Below are positions 34,733 through 44,385 of a stretch of 64,000 nucleotides of DNA, in pieces. The notes under the pieces are model-generated. The model saw nothing but the letters and a program-made list of their open reading frames with translations. It was not told the DNA's origin and made no database searches. Position 1 is the first letter of the stretch. Each line of letters opens with the position of its first letter. Position numbers and translations under genes: made by a program. This DNA comes from Flavobacterium plurextorum (GTDB lineage Bacteria; Bacteroidota; Bacteroidia; Flavobacteriales; Flavobacteriaceae): contig NZ_MUHD01000034.1 in the NCBI RefSeq assembly GCF_002217395.1, positions 62,001 to 126,000 of the forward strand. Reading direction: 5' to 3'.

Positions 34733-36700
34733 ATGAGAATATTCATTTTTCTATATCTATTAGTTATACCAGCCTTATTGTTTTCTCAAGAAAAGACTTC
34801 TTCAAAAAGTAGTTTAGATATGAATTCAAAATACTCAAGTATAACAGACACTGTTAAAAAGAAAAAGGCTAAAATTGCTAAAATTGACCAATATCAGATT
34901 ATTACTCTAGAGCATGATACTACTTATGTAGATACATCATTGACAATAAAAAGTGCCTATAAACAAAACCATCTTCGAAAAGATCTTTTTGGACTGTTGG
35001 AGTTCTCAAATATCGGACAGCCTTTAAATGTTTTGCAATATAGTTTAACGAATTTTTCGCCATATCCAGAGATTGGTTTCTCGGCTATGCACTATAATTA
35101 TCTGCAGCCAGACGACATTAAATACTATTCTGCAGCGACGCCTTTAACAGAGTTGTTTTTTAATACAACAATAAATAAAGGACAAAATGTTGATTCATTT
35201 ATTACTTTGAATACATCAAAAAATCTTAATTTTTCTATTGCATATAGAGGTTTACGTTCAGAAGGAGATTATATAAATCAGTTAGTAAGTTCAGGAAATT
35301 TTCGATTTACAACCAGTTATGCAACACCAGAGAGAAGATATGCCTTGAATGCGCATTTTACTTTTCAAGATAATTCAAATGAAGAAAATGGTGGTATTAC
35401 AACTCCAGAAGATTTTGAGAGTGATAATCCAGATTTTAAAAATCGTCAGAGACTACAAGTTTACTTGACAGATGCAAAATCTTTTTTGAAAGGGAAAAGG
35501 TTGTTTTTTGACCACGCTTTTAGAGTGAATCCAAAAAACGGAAATAATAATTTGTATATAAATCATCAGTTTAACTTCGAAAACAAATTTTTCGAATACA
35601 ATCAACCTACTGTTCTTTCTACTGTTGACGGACAACAAGTACAGCGTTTTGGAGCTTCATATACAACAAGTGGTATAAATGATCAAACTCGTTTTGAAAG
35701 ATTGTACAATAAAGTTGGAGTGGCTTATGAAAATTCGCTGTTAGGTAAGTTTAATTTTTTTGTTGACGATTATAGGTCAAATTATAAATACGACCGAATT
35801 TTGGTTGATAAATCTGGAGGTGTTGTTCCTGATAATTTGTTTCTTCAGATTAATAATTTTGGTGGACAATATGAATATCAAAAGAACAAATGGAATGGGC
35901 GATTTTTGTATACAAGATCTATTACGAACCAATCATTATCTGATCTTGATGCGAAATTACGCTATACTTTAAATGAAAAAATTCAGTTCGATTTTAAATA
36001 TAGAAATGTAAACAAACTGCCAAACAATAATTATAATTTGTATCAAAGCAGTTATGTAGAGTACAACTGGTCGAATAATTTTAAAAACGAAAAAATTAAT
36101 ACACTTGGAGCTAGTGTGCATACGCCTTGGTTAAATGCTGAGGTTCAATATACAGTATTAAATGATCATTTGTATTTTAAAGATGTTTCGTCGCCGGCTC
36201 AAGTATTAGCACAAACACAAATTATAAAGCCAGAGCAGTACGGAAATGCTATTAATTATTTAGAAATTAAAGCAAGCAAGGAATTTAAATTTGGAAAATT
36301 TGCATTAGATAATACTCTATTGTATCAAAAAGTAGATCAATCTGATTTAATTTTAAATGTGCCAGATTTTGTAACAAGAAATACATTCTATTATTCAAAT
36401 CACTTTTTCAAGAAAGCATTATTTGCACAAACAGGAATTGTATTTAATTATTTTACCAAGTTTTATGGTAATGGATATAATCCAGTAGTTGGAGAGTTCT
36501 TTGTTCAGAATAATAAAGAGATTGGAAATTATCCGCTTTTTGACCTTTTTATAGATGCCAGAATTCGTCAGACACGTTTTTATCTAAAGGCAGAACACAT
36601 AAATGCTCTTTTTTCAAAAAGCGATTATTATTCAGCACCAAATAACCCATATCGTGATTTTGTAATACGATTTGGTTTAGTTTGGAATTTCTTCCAATAA
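34733..36700 (+). CDS. Putative porin (Bacteroidota 'putative porin' family)
   Basis: 655 residues with a signal peptide (cleavage after LFSQ, about 19). The first ~60 residues are Lys/Ser-rich. The rest is a series of amphipathic strands rich in Asn, Tyr and Phe ending in RFGLVWNFFQ, with the C-terminal aromatic residue usual for outer membrane barrels. The segments HLRKDLFGLLEFSNIGQPLN and AMHYNYLQPDDIKYYSAATP are typical of this family. Its role is unknown; it may be a diffusion channel. It has a separate promoter-like element from the SusCD operon. Confidence 0.78.
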   Translation: MRIFIFLYLLVIPALLFSQEKTSSKSSLDMNSKYSSITDTVKKKKAKIAKIDQYQIITLEHDTTYVDTSLTIKSAYKQNHLRKDLFGLLEFSNIGQPLNVLQYSLTNFSPYPEIGFSAMHYNYLQPDDIKYYSAATPLTELFFNTTINKGQNVDSFITLNTSKNLNFSIAYRGLRSEGDYINQLVSSGNFRFTTSYATPERRYALNAHFTFQDNSNEENGGITTPEDFESDNPDFKNRQRLQVYLTDAKSFLKGKRLFFDHAFRVNPKNGNNNLYINHQFNFENKFFEYNQPTVLSTVDGQQVQRFGASYTTSGINDQTRFERLYNKVGVAYENSLLGKFNFFVDDYRSNYKYDRILVDKSGGVVPDNLFLQINNFGGQYEYQKNKWNGRFLYTRSITNQSLSDLDAKLRYTLNEKIQFDFKYRNVNKLPNNNYNLYQSSYVEYNWSNNFKNEKINTLGASVHTPWLNAEVQYTVLNDHLYFKDVSSPAQVLAQTQIIKPEQYGNAINYLEIKASKEFKFGKFALDNTLLYQKVDQSDLILNVPDFVTRNTFYYSNHFFKKALFAQTGIVFNYFTKFYGNGYNPVVGEFFVQNNKEIGNYPLFDLFIDARIRQTRFYLKAEHINALFSKSDYYSAPNNPYRDFVIRFGLVWNFFQ

Positions 36701-36749
36701 AACGGATAAAACATATTTTAAAAATATCTTATATTAAAACTTAAATAAA

Positions 36750-38111
36750 ATGGACTTTTCAAAAAATATTTTAGAAACAATTGGTAATACACCATTAGTA
36801 AAACTCAACAAGATTGTTGCTGAAATTGATGCATTAGTATTGGCAAAAGTCGAGACCTTTAATCCTGGTAATTCTGTAAAAGACAGGATGGCTGTAAAAA
36901 TGATTGAAGATGCAGAGGCAGATGGACGATTAAAACCAGGTGGAACTATTATAGAAGGTACTTCTGGTAATACAGGGATGGGATTAGCACTTGTTGCTAT
37001 TATTAAAGGCTATAAATTAATCTGTGTAATATCAGATAAACAGTCTAAAGAAAAAATGGATATTCTTCGCGCAGTTGGAGCAAAAGTTGTTGTTTGTCCT
37101 ACAGACGTTGAGCCAACAGATCCTCGCTCGTACTATTCAGTTTCTAAACGTTTGGCTCAAGAAACACCAAATTCGTGGTATGTAAATCAATACGATAATT
37201 TATCAAATTCATTAGCGCATTATGAGCAGACTGGGCCTGAGATTTGGAAACAAACAGAAGGTAAAATTACTCATTTTGTCGTTGGAGTTGGAACAGGAGG
37301 AACGATTTCTGGAGTTGGAAAATATTTAAAAGAGCAAAATCCAAATATTAAAATTTGGGGAATAGATACTTATGGTTCTGTTTTTAAAAAATACCATGAA
37401 ACTGGAATTTTTGATGAAAACGAAATTTACTCTTATATAACTGAAGGAATTGGAGAAGATATTTTACCTAAAAATGTTGACTTTTCTTTGATTGATGGAT
37501 TTACAAAAGTAACCGATAAAGATGCAGCAGTTTATACCAGAAAAATTGCACTTGAAGAAGCAATTTTCGTTGGGAATTCTGCTGGAGCGTGTATAAAAGG
37601 CTTGTTGCAGTTAAAAGAACATTTTAAACCAGATGATGTTGTAGTAGTATTATTTCACGATTCTGGAAGCCGTTACGTAGGTAAAATGTTTAATGACGAC
37701 TGGATGCGTGAGCGTGGATTCTTGGAAGAGAATGTTACCAAAGCTGAAGATGTGATTAAAGATCATATCGATAAAGAATTGATAGTTGTTCGTACTGAAG
37801 AGTTGGTTTCTCATGCTATTGAGCGTATGCGTAAATATAAAATTTCGCAGATTCCGGTAGTTGATATAAATGGTTTTGTTGGTTCTGTTGATGAAACAGA
37901 TTTATTTAGAAGTTATGTTGCAGATAAAAACGTAGCAGAAAAACCAATTAAAGAAGTAATGGGAAAACCATTTCCAATCGTAAAATTAGGAACTCCAATC
38001 GAAGAAGTTTCTAAGCTTTTTACAAAAGAAAATGATGCCGTTTTATTAGATTTAGGAAATGGAAATCATCATATCATTACGAAATATGATATTATTGGAT
38101 CTATTAAATAA
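36750..38111 (+). CDS. Cystathionine beta-synthase (PLP enzyme with CBS pair)
   Basis: 453 residues. The N-terminal ~330 residues are a fold-type II PLP enzyme: FNPGNSVKDRMA carries the PLP lysine (about Lys44), GTSGNTGMGLAL and GVGTGGTISGVGKYLKEQ are conserved. The C-terminal ~110 residues form two CBS motifs (ERMRKYKISQIPVVDINGFV and the end of the chain). This architecture, without a haem-binding N-terminus, matches bacterial cystathionine beta-synthase, which condenses serine and homocysteine to cystathionine; a cysteine synthase activity cannot be excluded. It is followed by a terminator, so it is monocistronic. Confidence 0.88.
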   Translation: MDFSKNILETIGNTPLVKLNKIVAEIDALVLAKVETFNPGNSVKDRMAVKMIEDAEADGRLKPGGTIIEGTSGNTGMGLALVAIIKGYKLICVISDKQSKEKMDILRAVGAKVVVCPTDVEPTDPRSYYSVSKRLAQETPNSWYVNQYDNLSNSLAHYEQTGPEIWKQTEGKITHFVVGVGTGGTISGVGKYLKEQNPNIKIWGIDTYGSVFKKYHETGIFDENEIYSYITEGIGEDILPKNVDFSLIDGFTKVTDKDAAVYTRKIALEEAIFVGNSAGACIKGLLQLKEHFKPDDVVVVLFHDSGSRYVGKMFNDDWMRERGFLEENVTKAEDVIKDHIDKELIVVRTEELVSHAIERMRKYKISQIPVVDINGFVGSVDETDLFRSYVADKNVAEKPIKEVMGKPFPIVKLGTPIEEVSKLFTKENDAVLLDLGNGNHHIITKYDIIGSIK

Positions 38112-38130
38112 AGCAAATTAATACTTTTAT

Positions 38131-38175
38131 AAATCCATAAATCTGCTTGTTAAAGACAGATTTATGGATTTTTTT
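38131..38175 (+). terminator. Terminator of the cystathionine beta-synthase gene
   Basis: AAATCCATAAATCTG, an 11-base loop, CAGATTTATGGATTT and a T-run. Confidence 0.9.
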
Positions 38176-38195
38176 ATCCTTTTAAAATTTTTAGA

Positions 38196-38678
38196 ATGAA
38201 CTTTACTGCAATTGATTTTGAAACAGCAACGGGTTATCATCCGTGTTCTGTGGGAATTGTTACTGTCGAAAATGGAATTATTGTAGATGAATTTGTTACC
38301 CTAATAAAACCGCCAAATAACGAATATAATCCATTTACGATCCGAGTTCATGGTATTTATCCTAGAGATACTATTAATTCAAAATCATTTTTGCAGATTT
38401 ATCCAGAGATAGAAAAAAGATTAAAAAACAGAGTTGTTGTGGCTCATAACGAAAGCTTCGATCGTAATGTTTTAGTGAAGTCAATGTTGCTTTATGGATT
38501 AAATTATGAAGATTTAAATATCGCTTCTAAGTGGGAATGCACGGTTAAGATTTATAAAGCAAAAGGTTTAAAACCAACAAAACTAAGCGACTGCTGTAGG
38601 GAAATGAAAATACAACTTAATCATCATGAGGCGTTGTCAGATGCACGAGCTTGCGCAAAATTGTATATGCTTCGATAA
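38196..38678 (+). CDS. DnaQ-like 3'-5' exonuclease (DEDDh)
   Basis: 160 residues, a single exonuclease domain. AIDFETATG supplies the first Asp and Glu (7 and 9), VVAHNESFDRNVL the middle Asp, and HHEALSDARACAKL the His and last Asp. This is the DEDDh arrangement of DNA polymerase III epsilon-like exonucleases. The single-domain size suggests a stand-alone proofreading or repair nuclease and not the polymerase subunit itself. It starts about 20 bases after a terminator and has no obvious partner. Confidence 0.85.
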   Translation: MNFTAIDFETATGYHPCSVGIVTVENGIIVDEFVTLIKPPNNEYNPFTIRVHGIYPRDTINSKSFLQIYPEIEKRLKNRVVVAHNESFDRNVLVKSMLLYGLNYEDLNIASKWECTVKIYKAKGLKPTKLSDCCREMKIQLNHHEALSDARACAKLYMLR

Positions 38679-38753
38679 AAACATTTATATTTTGTAAGAA
38701 TAATAGTAAAAATTGTTTATTTTTAGTTTTTTATTTTAATTAAAAATCTAAAA

Positions 38754-40022
38754 ATGAAAGAAGATTTTCTTCATTACCTCTGGAAATATAAGAAGTTTGA
38801 TACTGTGAACTTACAAACAGTTCAAGGTGAATTGGTTACGATTATTAAAACGGGTGACTATTTGCAGTGTTCTGGACCTGATTTTTTTAACGCTCATATT
38901 AAAATTGGAGATCAAAAATGGGCAGGAAATGTAGAAATTCATTTAAAATCATCAGACTGGTATTTGCATAATCATGAGAATGATTCAGCTTATGAAAATG
39001 TGATTCTACACGTAGTTTGGGAAAATGATACCGCAATTTTTAGAGAAAATAATTCTGAAATTCCAGTTTTGGTTCTCAAAGATTATGTGAAAGTGGAAGT
39101 CGTTGCAAATTATCAAAACTTGTTTTCTACCAAAACTTGGATTTCTTGTGAAAAACAGATAAATGAAATTGATAAATTTGTTTTTAAAAATTGGCAGGAA
39201 AGATTGTTTTTTGAGCGATTGGAGCGTAAATCTGAACTTGTTTATAAACTTTTAGACGGATTTAATCAAGATTGGGAAGCTGTTTTATTCTGCTTATTGG
39301 CTAAGAATTTCGGCTTAAATACAAATGGTTCTGCTTTCTTGCAGATAGCGAAATCAATTCCTTTTTCAATTATTAGAAAAGAAAGTTTTGAGGCAGAAAA
39401 TTTAGAATCACTGTTTTTTGGGACAGCCAATTTATTGAACGAGGAGAAAGAGGATGAGTATTTTAAAGATCTAAAATTTAGATTTTTTTACCTTCTGCAT
39501 AAATACCAATTAGAAAGATCTTACAGTGATCCTCTTCAATTTTTTAAGCATAGGCCAGATAATTTTCCAACAATTAGACTTTCACAGTTGGCTGTGTTAT
39601 ATCATAAGCAACAGAACTTATTTTCGAAGATCATTAGATTAAAATCAGTTAAAGATGTTTACAAAATACTGAGTGTTTCTGCAGGTTCTTACTGGAAAAG
39701 TCATTATCAGTTTGACAAAGAAAGTCCGAAAAAAGAAAAAACATTATCGAAGTCTTTTCTTGATTTAGTAATCATCAATACTATTATTCCAATTCAGTTT
39801 GCTTATTCAAAAATAATTGGAGAATCTATTTCCGAAGACTTGATTAACTTTATGAATGAAGTCTCTCCAGAAAAGAACTCAATAATAGAAAAATTCACTT
39901 CTTTTAGTGTTAAATCAATAAATGCATTCGAAACTCAGACTTTATTGGAGCTTAAGAATGAGTATTGTAATAAAAAAGCTTGCTTGAAATGTGCAGTTGG
40001 AATGGAGTTATTAAAAAAATAA
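38754..40022 (+). CDS. DUF2851 protein
   Basis: 422 residues, recognised as DUF2851 from LQTVQGELVTIIKTGDYLQ near the N-terminus, SGPDFFNAHIKIGDQKWAGN, EIHLKSSDWYLHNHENDSAY and a cysteine motif at the end (CNKKACLKCAVGMELLKK: Cys in CNKKACLKC). The three closely spaced cysteines near the C-terminus resemble a metal site. The family is widespread in Bacteroidota and has not been characterised. It is monocistronic here, 75 bases after the exonuclease gene. Confidence 0.82.
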   Translation: MKEDFLHYLWKYKKFDTVNLQTVQGELVTIIKTGDYLQCSGPDFFNAHIKIGDQKWAGNVEIHLKSSDWYLHNHENDSAYENVILHVVWENDTAIFRENNSEIPVLVLKDYVKVEVVANYQNLFSTKTWISCEKQINEIDKFVFKNWQERLFFERLERKSELVYKLLDGFNQDWEAVLFCLLAKNFGLNTNGSAFLQIAKSIPFSIIRKESFEAENLESLFFGTANLLNEEKEDEYFKDLKFRFFYLLHKYQLERSYSDPLQFFKHRPDNFPTIRLSQLAVLYHKQQNLFSKIIRLKSVKDVYKILSVSAGSYWKSHYQFDKESPKKEKTLSKSFLDLVIINTIIPIQFAYSKIIGESISEDLINFMNEVSPEKNSIIEKFTSFSVKSINAFETQTLLELKNEYCNKKACLKCAVGMELLKK

Positions 40023-40066
40023 TTGGATAAATTAAACAATTAGAAAATGAGCAATTGGATAATTTG

Positions 40067-40074
40067 TATTTTTG
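40067..40074 (+). promoter_or_regulatory. -7 promoter element of the PspC gene
   Basis: TATTTTTG matches TAnnTTTG, 50 bases before the ATG. Confidence 0.4.
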
Positions 40075-40124
40075 TAAACTAAAATTCATCCTAAGATAAT
40101 TACTAGGATAAAAAAAAACTAAAA

Positions 40125-40352
40125 ATGTCGGCTATTTTAAAATTAAAATTCTTTTTCGAAAAATATGGTTTTCATGTGTCGTCAAGACTAGCGGACAAAC
40201 TTGGGATGCGTGTAACAAGTGTGAGGTTATTTTTTATTTACATCTCTTTTGTTACTGCAGGTTTGGGTTTTGGAGTTTATCTAACCTTGGCTTTTTGGAT
40301 TCGATTAAAGGATTTAATACGTGCGAAAAGAACTTCGGTCTTTGATTTGTAA
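40125..40352 (+). CDS. PspC-domain small membrane protein
   Basis: 75 residues, close to a bare PspC domain: VSSRLADKLGMRVTSVRLFF and then a membrane segment (about 36-58, YISFVTAGLGFGVYLTLAFW). PspC of proteobacteria works with PspB in the phage-shock membrane-stress response. Here no pspA or pspB is present, so the role is unclear; in this phylum such proteins are common and uncharacterised. It converges on the permease gene with a shared terminator. Confidence 0.78.
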   Translation: MSAILKLKFFFEKYGFHVSSRLADKLGMRVTSVRLFFIYISFVTAGLGFGVYLTLAFWIRLKDLIRAKRTSVFDL

Positions 40353-40366
40353 TTTATAGTAAGCAT

Positions 40367-40412
40367 AAAAAAAAGGATCTTAAAGTGGTTAAAGCTTTAA
40401 GATCCTTTTTTT
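40367..40412. terminator. Bidirectional terminator between pspC-like gene and permease
   Basis: AAAAGGATCTTAAAG, a 9-base loop and CTTTAAGATCCTTTT, with A-run before and T-run after. Confidence 0.92.
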
Positions 40413-40428
40413 GTTTATATGTCCAGAA

Positions 40429-41880
40429 TTATTTTTCTGGATTATTTAATTTACTGTTTTTCTTACCATACATAAAGTATATTAAGACACCTAAAGCCAT
40501 CCAGATAACTAGTCGTGCCCAGCTTTCGTTTGGTAAAGAATACATCAATGCTAAACAAATTAGGATTCCTGCAATTGGTACAAAAGGAACTAAAGGAGTT
40601 CTAAATGATCTAGGTGCGTCAGGCATTTTATAACGCATTACCATAACTCCAATACATACAAGAACAAACGCTAACAAAGTTCCAATACTTACCATGTGTC
40701 CTAAGTCACTTACAGGAACTAGCCCAGCAAATAAACTTACGAATACTAAAAAGAAAACATTAGTTTTCCAAGGTGTGCGGAATTTTGAATGTATTTCACT
40801 AAAGAAAGAAGGTAATAAACCATCTTTACTCATAGTATAAAACACACGGCTTTGTCCCATAAGCATTACTAGGATTACTGAAGTGTATCCAGCTAAAATT
40901 GCAATGATTAAACCTGTTTGTAAAAAATCATATCCTGTAACAGCAAATGCAGTAGCAGCAGGTTTTGCATCTCCAGCAAATTTGTAGTAAGGTACAAGTC
41001 CTGTCATTACGTGAGCAAATAATACATATAATATTGTACAGATTACTAAAGATCCTAAGATACCAATCGGCATTCCTTTTTGAGGGTTTTTAGCTTCTTG
41101 AGCGGCAGTTGATACAGCATCAAAACCAATAAAAGCAAAAAATACAGTTGCTGCACCAGTTGCAATTCCTGACCATCCAAACTCTCCAAAAACTCCTGTG
41201 TTTTTAGGGATATATGGAGTGTAGTTACTAGTATCAATAAATTTCCATCCTAAAACAATAAAAACGATAACTACAGCCACTTTTACAACAACTAATACAT
41301 TGTTGATAGTTGCAGACTCTTTTGTTCCTTTAATTAATAATAATGAAAGCAGCGAAACAATGAATATAGCTGGCAAGTTTACGATTCCACCTTCAATTAC
41401 AGTACCATTACTAAGTGTTAAAGTTTCCCATGGAGAACAAATCAAGTCAGGAGGAAGATGAATGTTGAATTTTGCTAATAACTCTAATAAGTATCTAGAC
41501 CAACTAACACCTACTGTAGCGGCTCCTAAAGCATACTCTAAAACTAAATCCCAACCAATAATCCAAGCCATGAATTCTCCCATTGTAGCGTAAGAATAAG
41601 TGTAGGCACTACCTGCAACAGGTATCATAGAAGCAAATTCGGCATAACAAAGTCCTGCAAAACCACAACCTATAGCGGCTAATATAAATGAGATAGTTAC
41701 AGCTGGTCCGGCATGTTCTGCAGCGGCAATTCCGGTTAAGGAGAATAGCCCGGCTCCAATGATGGCGCCAACTCCAAGTGCAACAAGCGAACGTGAAGAT
41801 AAGGTTCTTTTTAGTCCTTTTTCAGATTCGGATGCTTCACCGAGCAGTACCGAAAGAGGTTTAGTTTTCCAAATTGACAT
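40429..41880 (-). CDS. APC-superfamily amino acid permease (cationic amino acid transporter-like)
   Basis: 483 residues with about 12-13 membrane segments. The first substrate-binding helix shows GVGAIIGAGLFSLTG, the signature of APC transporters, and YAEFASMIPVAGSAYTYSYA and FFAFIGFDAVSTAAQEAKNP are typical of the CAT/YfnA branch. It takes up amino acids by ion symport or exchange; the specificity cannot be read here. The -7 element TACATTTG lies close upstream. It is alone on its strand, ending in a shared terminator. Confidence 0.88.
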   Translation of the reverse strand: MSIWKTKPLSVLLGEASESEKGLKRTLSSRSLVALGVGAIIGAGLFSLTGIAAAEHAGPAVTISFILAAIGCGFAGLCYAEFASMIPVAGSAYTYSYATMGEFMAWIIGWDLVLEYALGAATVGVSWSRYLLELLAKFNIHLPPDLICSPWETLTLSNGTVIEGGIVNLPAIFIVSLLSLLLIKGTKESATINNVLVVVKVAVVIVFIVLGWKFIDTSNYTPYIPKNTGVFGEFGWSGIATGAATVFFAFIGFDAVSTAAQEAKNPQKGMPIGILGSLVICTILYVLFAHVMTGLVPYYKFAGDAKPAATAFAVTGYDFLQTGLIIAILAGYTSVILVMLMGQSRVFYTMSKDGLLPSFFSEIHSKFRTPWKTNVFFLVFVSLFAGLVPVSDLGHMVSIGTLLAFVLVCIGVMVMRYKMPDAPRSFRTPLVPFVPIAGILICLALMYSLPNESWARLVIWMALGVLIYFMYGKKNSKLNNPEK

Positions 41881-41912
41881 ACTATAATATTGGTTTATTT
41901 GTTATTAAGCTC

Positions 41913-41920
41913 CAAATGTA
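41913..41920 (-). promoter_or_regulatory. -7 promoter element of the permease gene
   Basis: On the minus strand TACATTTG, a perfect TAnnTTTG, 33 bases before the start codon. Confidence 0.5.
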
Positions 41921-42154
41921 TCGTTTTTTGTAAAAAATAAAAACAATTATCATGTTTTAAGTTATAAAATATTTAAAATTTTAAAGAAACACTCGGTAAA
42001 GCCTTATGACAAGCTGACAATCATTAAATTAATTGAGAGAAATTTGCGGAATGTATAATTCTGACAAAAGTTAAATTTTAATGTATTTTCTTGTTAAGTT
42101 TAAAGGTTTTCTTGTATTTTAGACCCTTTATTAATAGAATAATCTATACCAGCA

Positions 42155-43042
42155 ATGAGTTTTAAGAAGATTAAGATGCATTTTAAGTTTACCAGCCAAC
42201 AACGAACTGGTATTTTTTTATTATTTGTTGTCATAATTATTTTGCAGCTTTTTTATTTCTTTTTTGATTTTAATAAATCAGAAGTTTTTTTTGGTGAAGA
42301 AAAACAATGGATGTCACTGCAAAAAGATATAGATGTGGTCAGAATGGAAAAACTAAACGAAAAAGCAAAAGTATATACATTTAATCCAAATTTTATTTCA
42401 GATTATAAAGGTTATAAGCTTGGCATGTCAGTTCAAGAAATTGATAGATTGTTGGCTTTTCGAAAAGAGAACAAATATGTGAACTCTGCAGAAGAGTTTC
42501 AAGAAGTGACACATATTTCTGATTCGCTTTTAAAAACAATTTCTCCATTGTTTAAATTTCCCGATTGGACACAGAAAAAGAATGAGTTTAAAATAGAGAA
42601 AAAAGAATATCCTTCGAAAATGTCTTTTAGTAAAGTGAATATCGCACTTGCAGATATTAATACAGCCAGTCAGGAAGATTTGATAAAAGTATATGGTATT
42701 GGTGAAGCTTTATCGTTAAGAATATTAAAGCAAAAAGAAATTTTAGGAGGTTTTGTCTCTATGGAGCAGATGGAAGATGTTTGGGGGCTTTCATCTGAGG
42801 TGATAGTTGAATTAAACCGACGATTTAAAGCCGTCATCCCTTCAGGTTTTAAAAAGATAGCGATTAATGATGCTTCCTTAAAAGAATTATCTCAGTTTTC
42901 ATATTTTAAATATTCTCTTGCAAAACAAATTGTAACTTATAGAAGCATGAACGGAAATTTTAATAATATTGAGGAATTATCAAAAATTAAAGGTTTTCCT
43001 GTTGAAAAAGCAAAAATAATTAGTTTATATTTGGAGTTCTAA
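42155..43042 (+). CDS. Helix-hairpin-helix protein with N-terminal membrane anchor (ComEA-like)
   Basis: 295 residues. A membrane segment (about 19-38, IFLLFVVIIILQLFYFFF) is followed by three helix-hairpin-helix regions: around 88-128 (YKLGMSVQEIDRLLAFRKEN), 168-228 (INTASQEDLIKVYGIGEAL, then ILGGFVSMEQMEDVWGLSSE) and 235-293 (INDASLKELSQF, GNFNNIEELSKIKGFPVEKA). These repeats bind DNA without sequence specificity. ComEA proteins of this layout catch DNA during natural transformation; no other com genes are adjacent, so this role is only a possibility. The next gene starts 15 bases later. Confidence 0.8.
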   Translation: MSFKKIKMHFKFTSQQRTGIFLLFVVIIILQLFYFFFDFNKSEVFFGEEKQWMSLQKDIDVVRMEKLNEKAKVYTFNPNFISDYKGYKLGMSVQEIDRLLAFRKENKYVNSAEEFQEVTHISDSLLKTISPLFKFPDWTQKKNEFKIEKKEYPSKMSFSKVNIALADINTASQEDLIKVYGIGEALSLRILKQKEILGGFVSMEQMEDVWGLSSEVIVELNRRFKAVIPSGFKKIAINDASLKELSQFSYFKYSLAKQIVTYRSMNGNFNNIEELSKIKGFPVEKAKIISLYLEF

Positions 43043-43056
43043 AAAGATAGTAAACA

Positions 43057-44199
43057 ATGAATTTTGATTATAACGAGACGCAGTCGATGATTGCGCAATC
43101 TATAAAAGATTTTGCCGAAAAGAATATAAAGCCATTTATAATGGAGTGGGATGAAGCTCAGATTTTTCCAATTGATTTGTTTAAGAAACTTGGAGAAATG
43201 GGGTTTATGGGGGTTTTAGTACCTGAAGAATACGGAGGATCTGGATTAGGTTATCATGAATACATTACAGTAGTTGAAGAGATATCAAAAGTTGATCCTT
43301 CAATAGGTTTGTCGGTTGCGGCTCATAATTCGTTATGTACAAATCATATTTTGACTTTTGGAAATGAAGAGCAAAAGAAAAAGTTTTTGCCAAAGCTGGC
43401 AACAGCTGAATTTATTGGTGCATGGGGATTAACAGAGCATAATACTGGTTCTGATGCCGGAGGTATGAATACAACAGCCGTTAGAGATGGGGATTCTTGG
43501 ATTGTAAATGGTGCGAAAAATTTCATTACTCATGGTATATCGGGAGATGTAGCGGTTGTTATTGTTCGAACAGGTGAAAAAGGAGATTCTAAAGGAATGA
43601 CTGCTTTTGTGTTTGAAAAAGGAATGCCTGGTTTTTCTTCAGGTAAAAAAGAAAATAAATTAGGAATGCGTGCAAGTGAAACCGCTGAATTGGTTTTTGA
43701 TAATTGCCGTGTGCCGGATTCAAATAGATTAGGAGAAGTAGGTGAAGGATTTGTTCAGGCAATGAAAATTTTAGACGGAGGAAGGATTTCAATAGGAGCT
43801 TTGTCTTTAGGTATCGCAAAAGGAGCGTATGAAGCGGCTTTGAAATATTCGAAAGAAAGATATCAGTTTGGACAGCCAATTAGCAGTTTCCAAGGTATTT
43901 CATTTAAATTAGCGGATATGGCAACTGAAATTGAAGCTTCAGAATTATTGTTGCATAAAGCGGCTTATTTGAAACAACAGCATAAACCCGTTACCACATT
44001 AGGTGCCATGGCAAAAATGTATGCATCAGAAGCCTGTGTGAGGATTGCAAATGACGCAGTCCAAATTCATGGCGGTTATGGTTATACCAAAGATTTTCCT
44101 GTAGAAAAATTTTATAGAGATTCAAAATTGTGTACAATAGGAGAAGGAACTACCGAAATTCAGAAAGTAGTTATCTCAAGAAATTTGTTAAGAGAATAG
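43057..44199 (+). CDS. Acyl-CoA dehydrogenase
   Basis: 380 residues, the typical length. WGLTEHNTGSDAGGMNTTA is the flavin-binding loop, RYQFGQPISSFQGISFKLADM and IQIHGGYGYTKDFPVEKFYR-like (YGYTKDFPVEKFYRDSK) are conserved, and the catalytic base is Glu in CTIGEGTTEIQ (about Glu362). It oxidises acyl-CoA thioesters to the trans-2-enoyl form using FAD, passing electrons to electron-transfer flavoprotein. The position of the base is that of short-chain and butyryl-CoA dehydrogenases, so a short-chain substrate is likely. Only 15 bases separate it from the HhH gene. Confidence 0.93.
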   Translation: MNFDYNETQSMIAQSIKDFAEKNIKPFIMEWDEAQIFPIDLFKKLGEMGFMGVLVPEEYGGSGLGYHEYITVVEEISKVDPSIGLSVAAHNSLCTNHILTFGNEEQKKKFLPKLATAEFIGAWGLTEHNTGSDAGGMNTTAVRDGDSWIVNGAKNFITHGISGDVAVVIVRTGEKGDSKGMTAFVFEKGMPGFSSGKKENKLGMRASETAELVFDNCRVPDSNRLGEVGEGFVQAMKILDGGRISIGALSLGIAKGAYEAALKYSKERYQFGQPISSFQGISFKLADMATEIEASELLLHKAAYLKQQHKPVTTLGAMAKMYASEACVRIANDAVQIHGGYGYTKDFPVEKFYRDSKLCTIGEGTTEIQKVVISRNLLRE

Positions 44200-44348
44200 A
44201 TTTTAGGAATTTTAGAAAGGAAATTAGATTTAGATGTTAAGTGGTTCACATTTCACTTTGTCTATAGTGTATCTCGCCTTTTGCATCTTTAAGTATTTTG
44301 CTTTAAAAATTATTTAAAATTTATGGCTCATAATTAATAATTAATTTT

Positions 44349-44356
44349 TACATTTG
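44349..44356 (+). promoter_or_regulatory. -7 promoter element of rpsU
   Basis: TACATTTG followed by CAG; the same eleven bases occur at the tRNA/tuf promoter. The start would be near 44360, with a 5' UTR of about 26 bases. Confidence 0.6.
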
Positions 44357-44369
44357 CAGCCTTAACGAG

Positions 44370-44376
44370 AGGAGGT
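44370..44376 (+). promoter_or_regulatory. Strong Shine-Dalgarno sequence of rpsU
   Basis: AGGAGGT, with a spacer of 9 bases to the ATG, is a full match to the anti-Shine-Dalgarno. I noticed no comparable site before other genes of this window. In F. johnsoniae the rpsU Shine-Dalgarno is known to permit autoregulation by bS21, which occludes the anti-Shine-Dalgarno in the ribosome. Confidence 0.85.
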
Positions 44377-44385
44377 GTCAATATT

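Noticed and set aside
38196..38678. DNA polymerase III epsilon subunit (dnaQ)
   Set aside because: Single short exonuclease domain without the C-terminal alpha-binding tail; called as a DnaQ-like exonuclease only.
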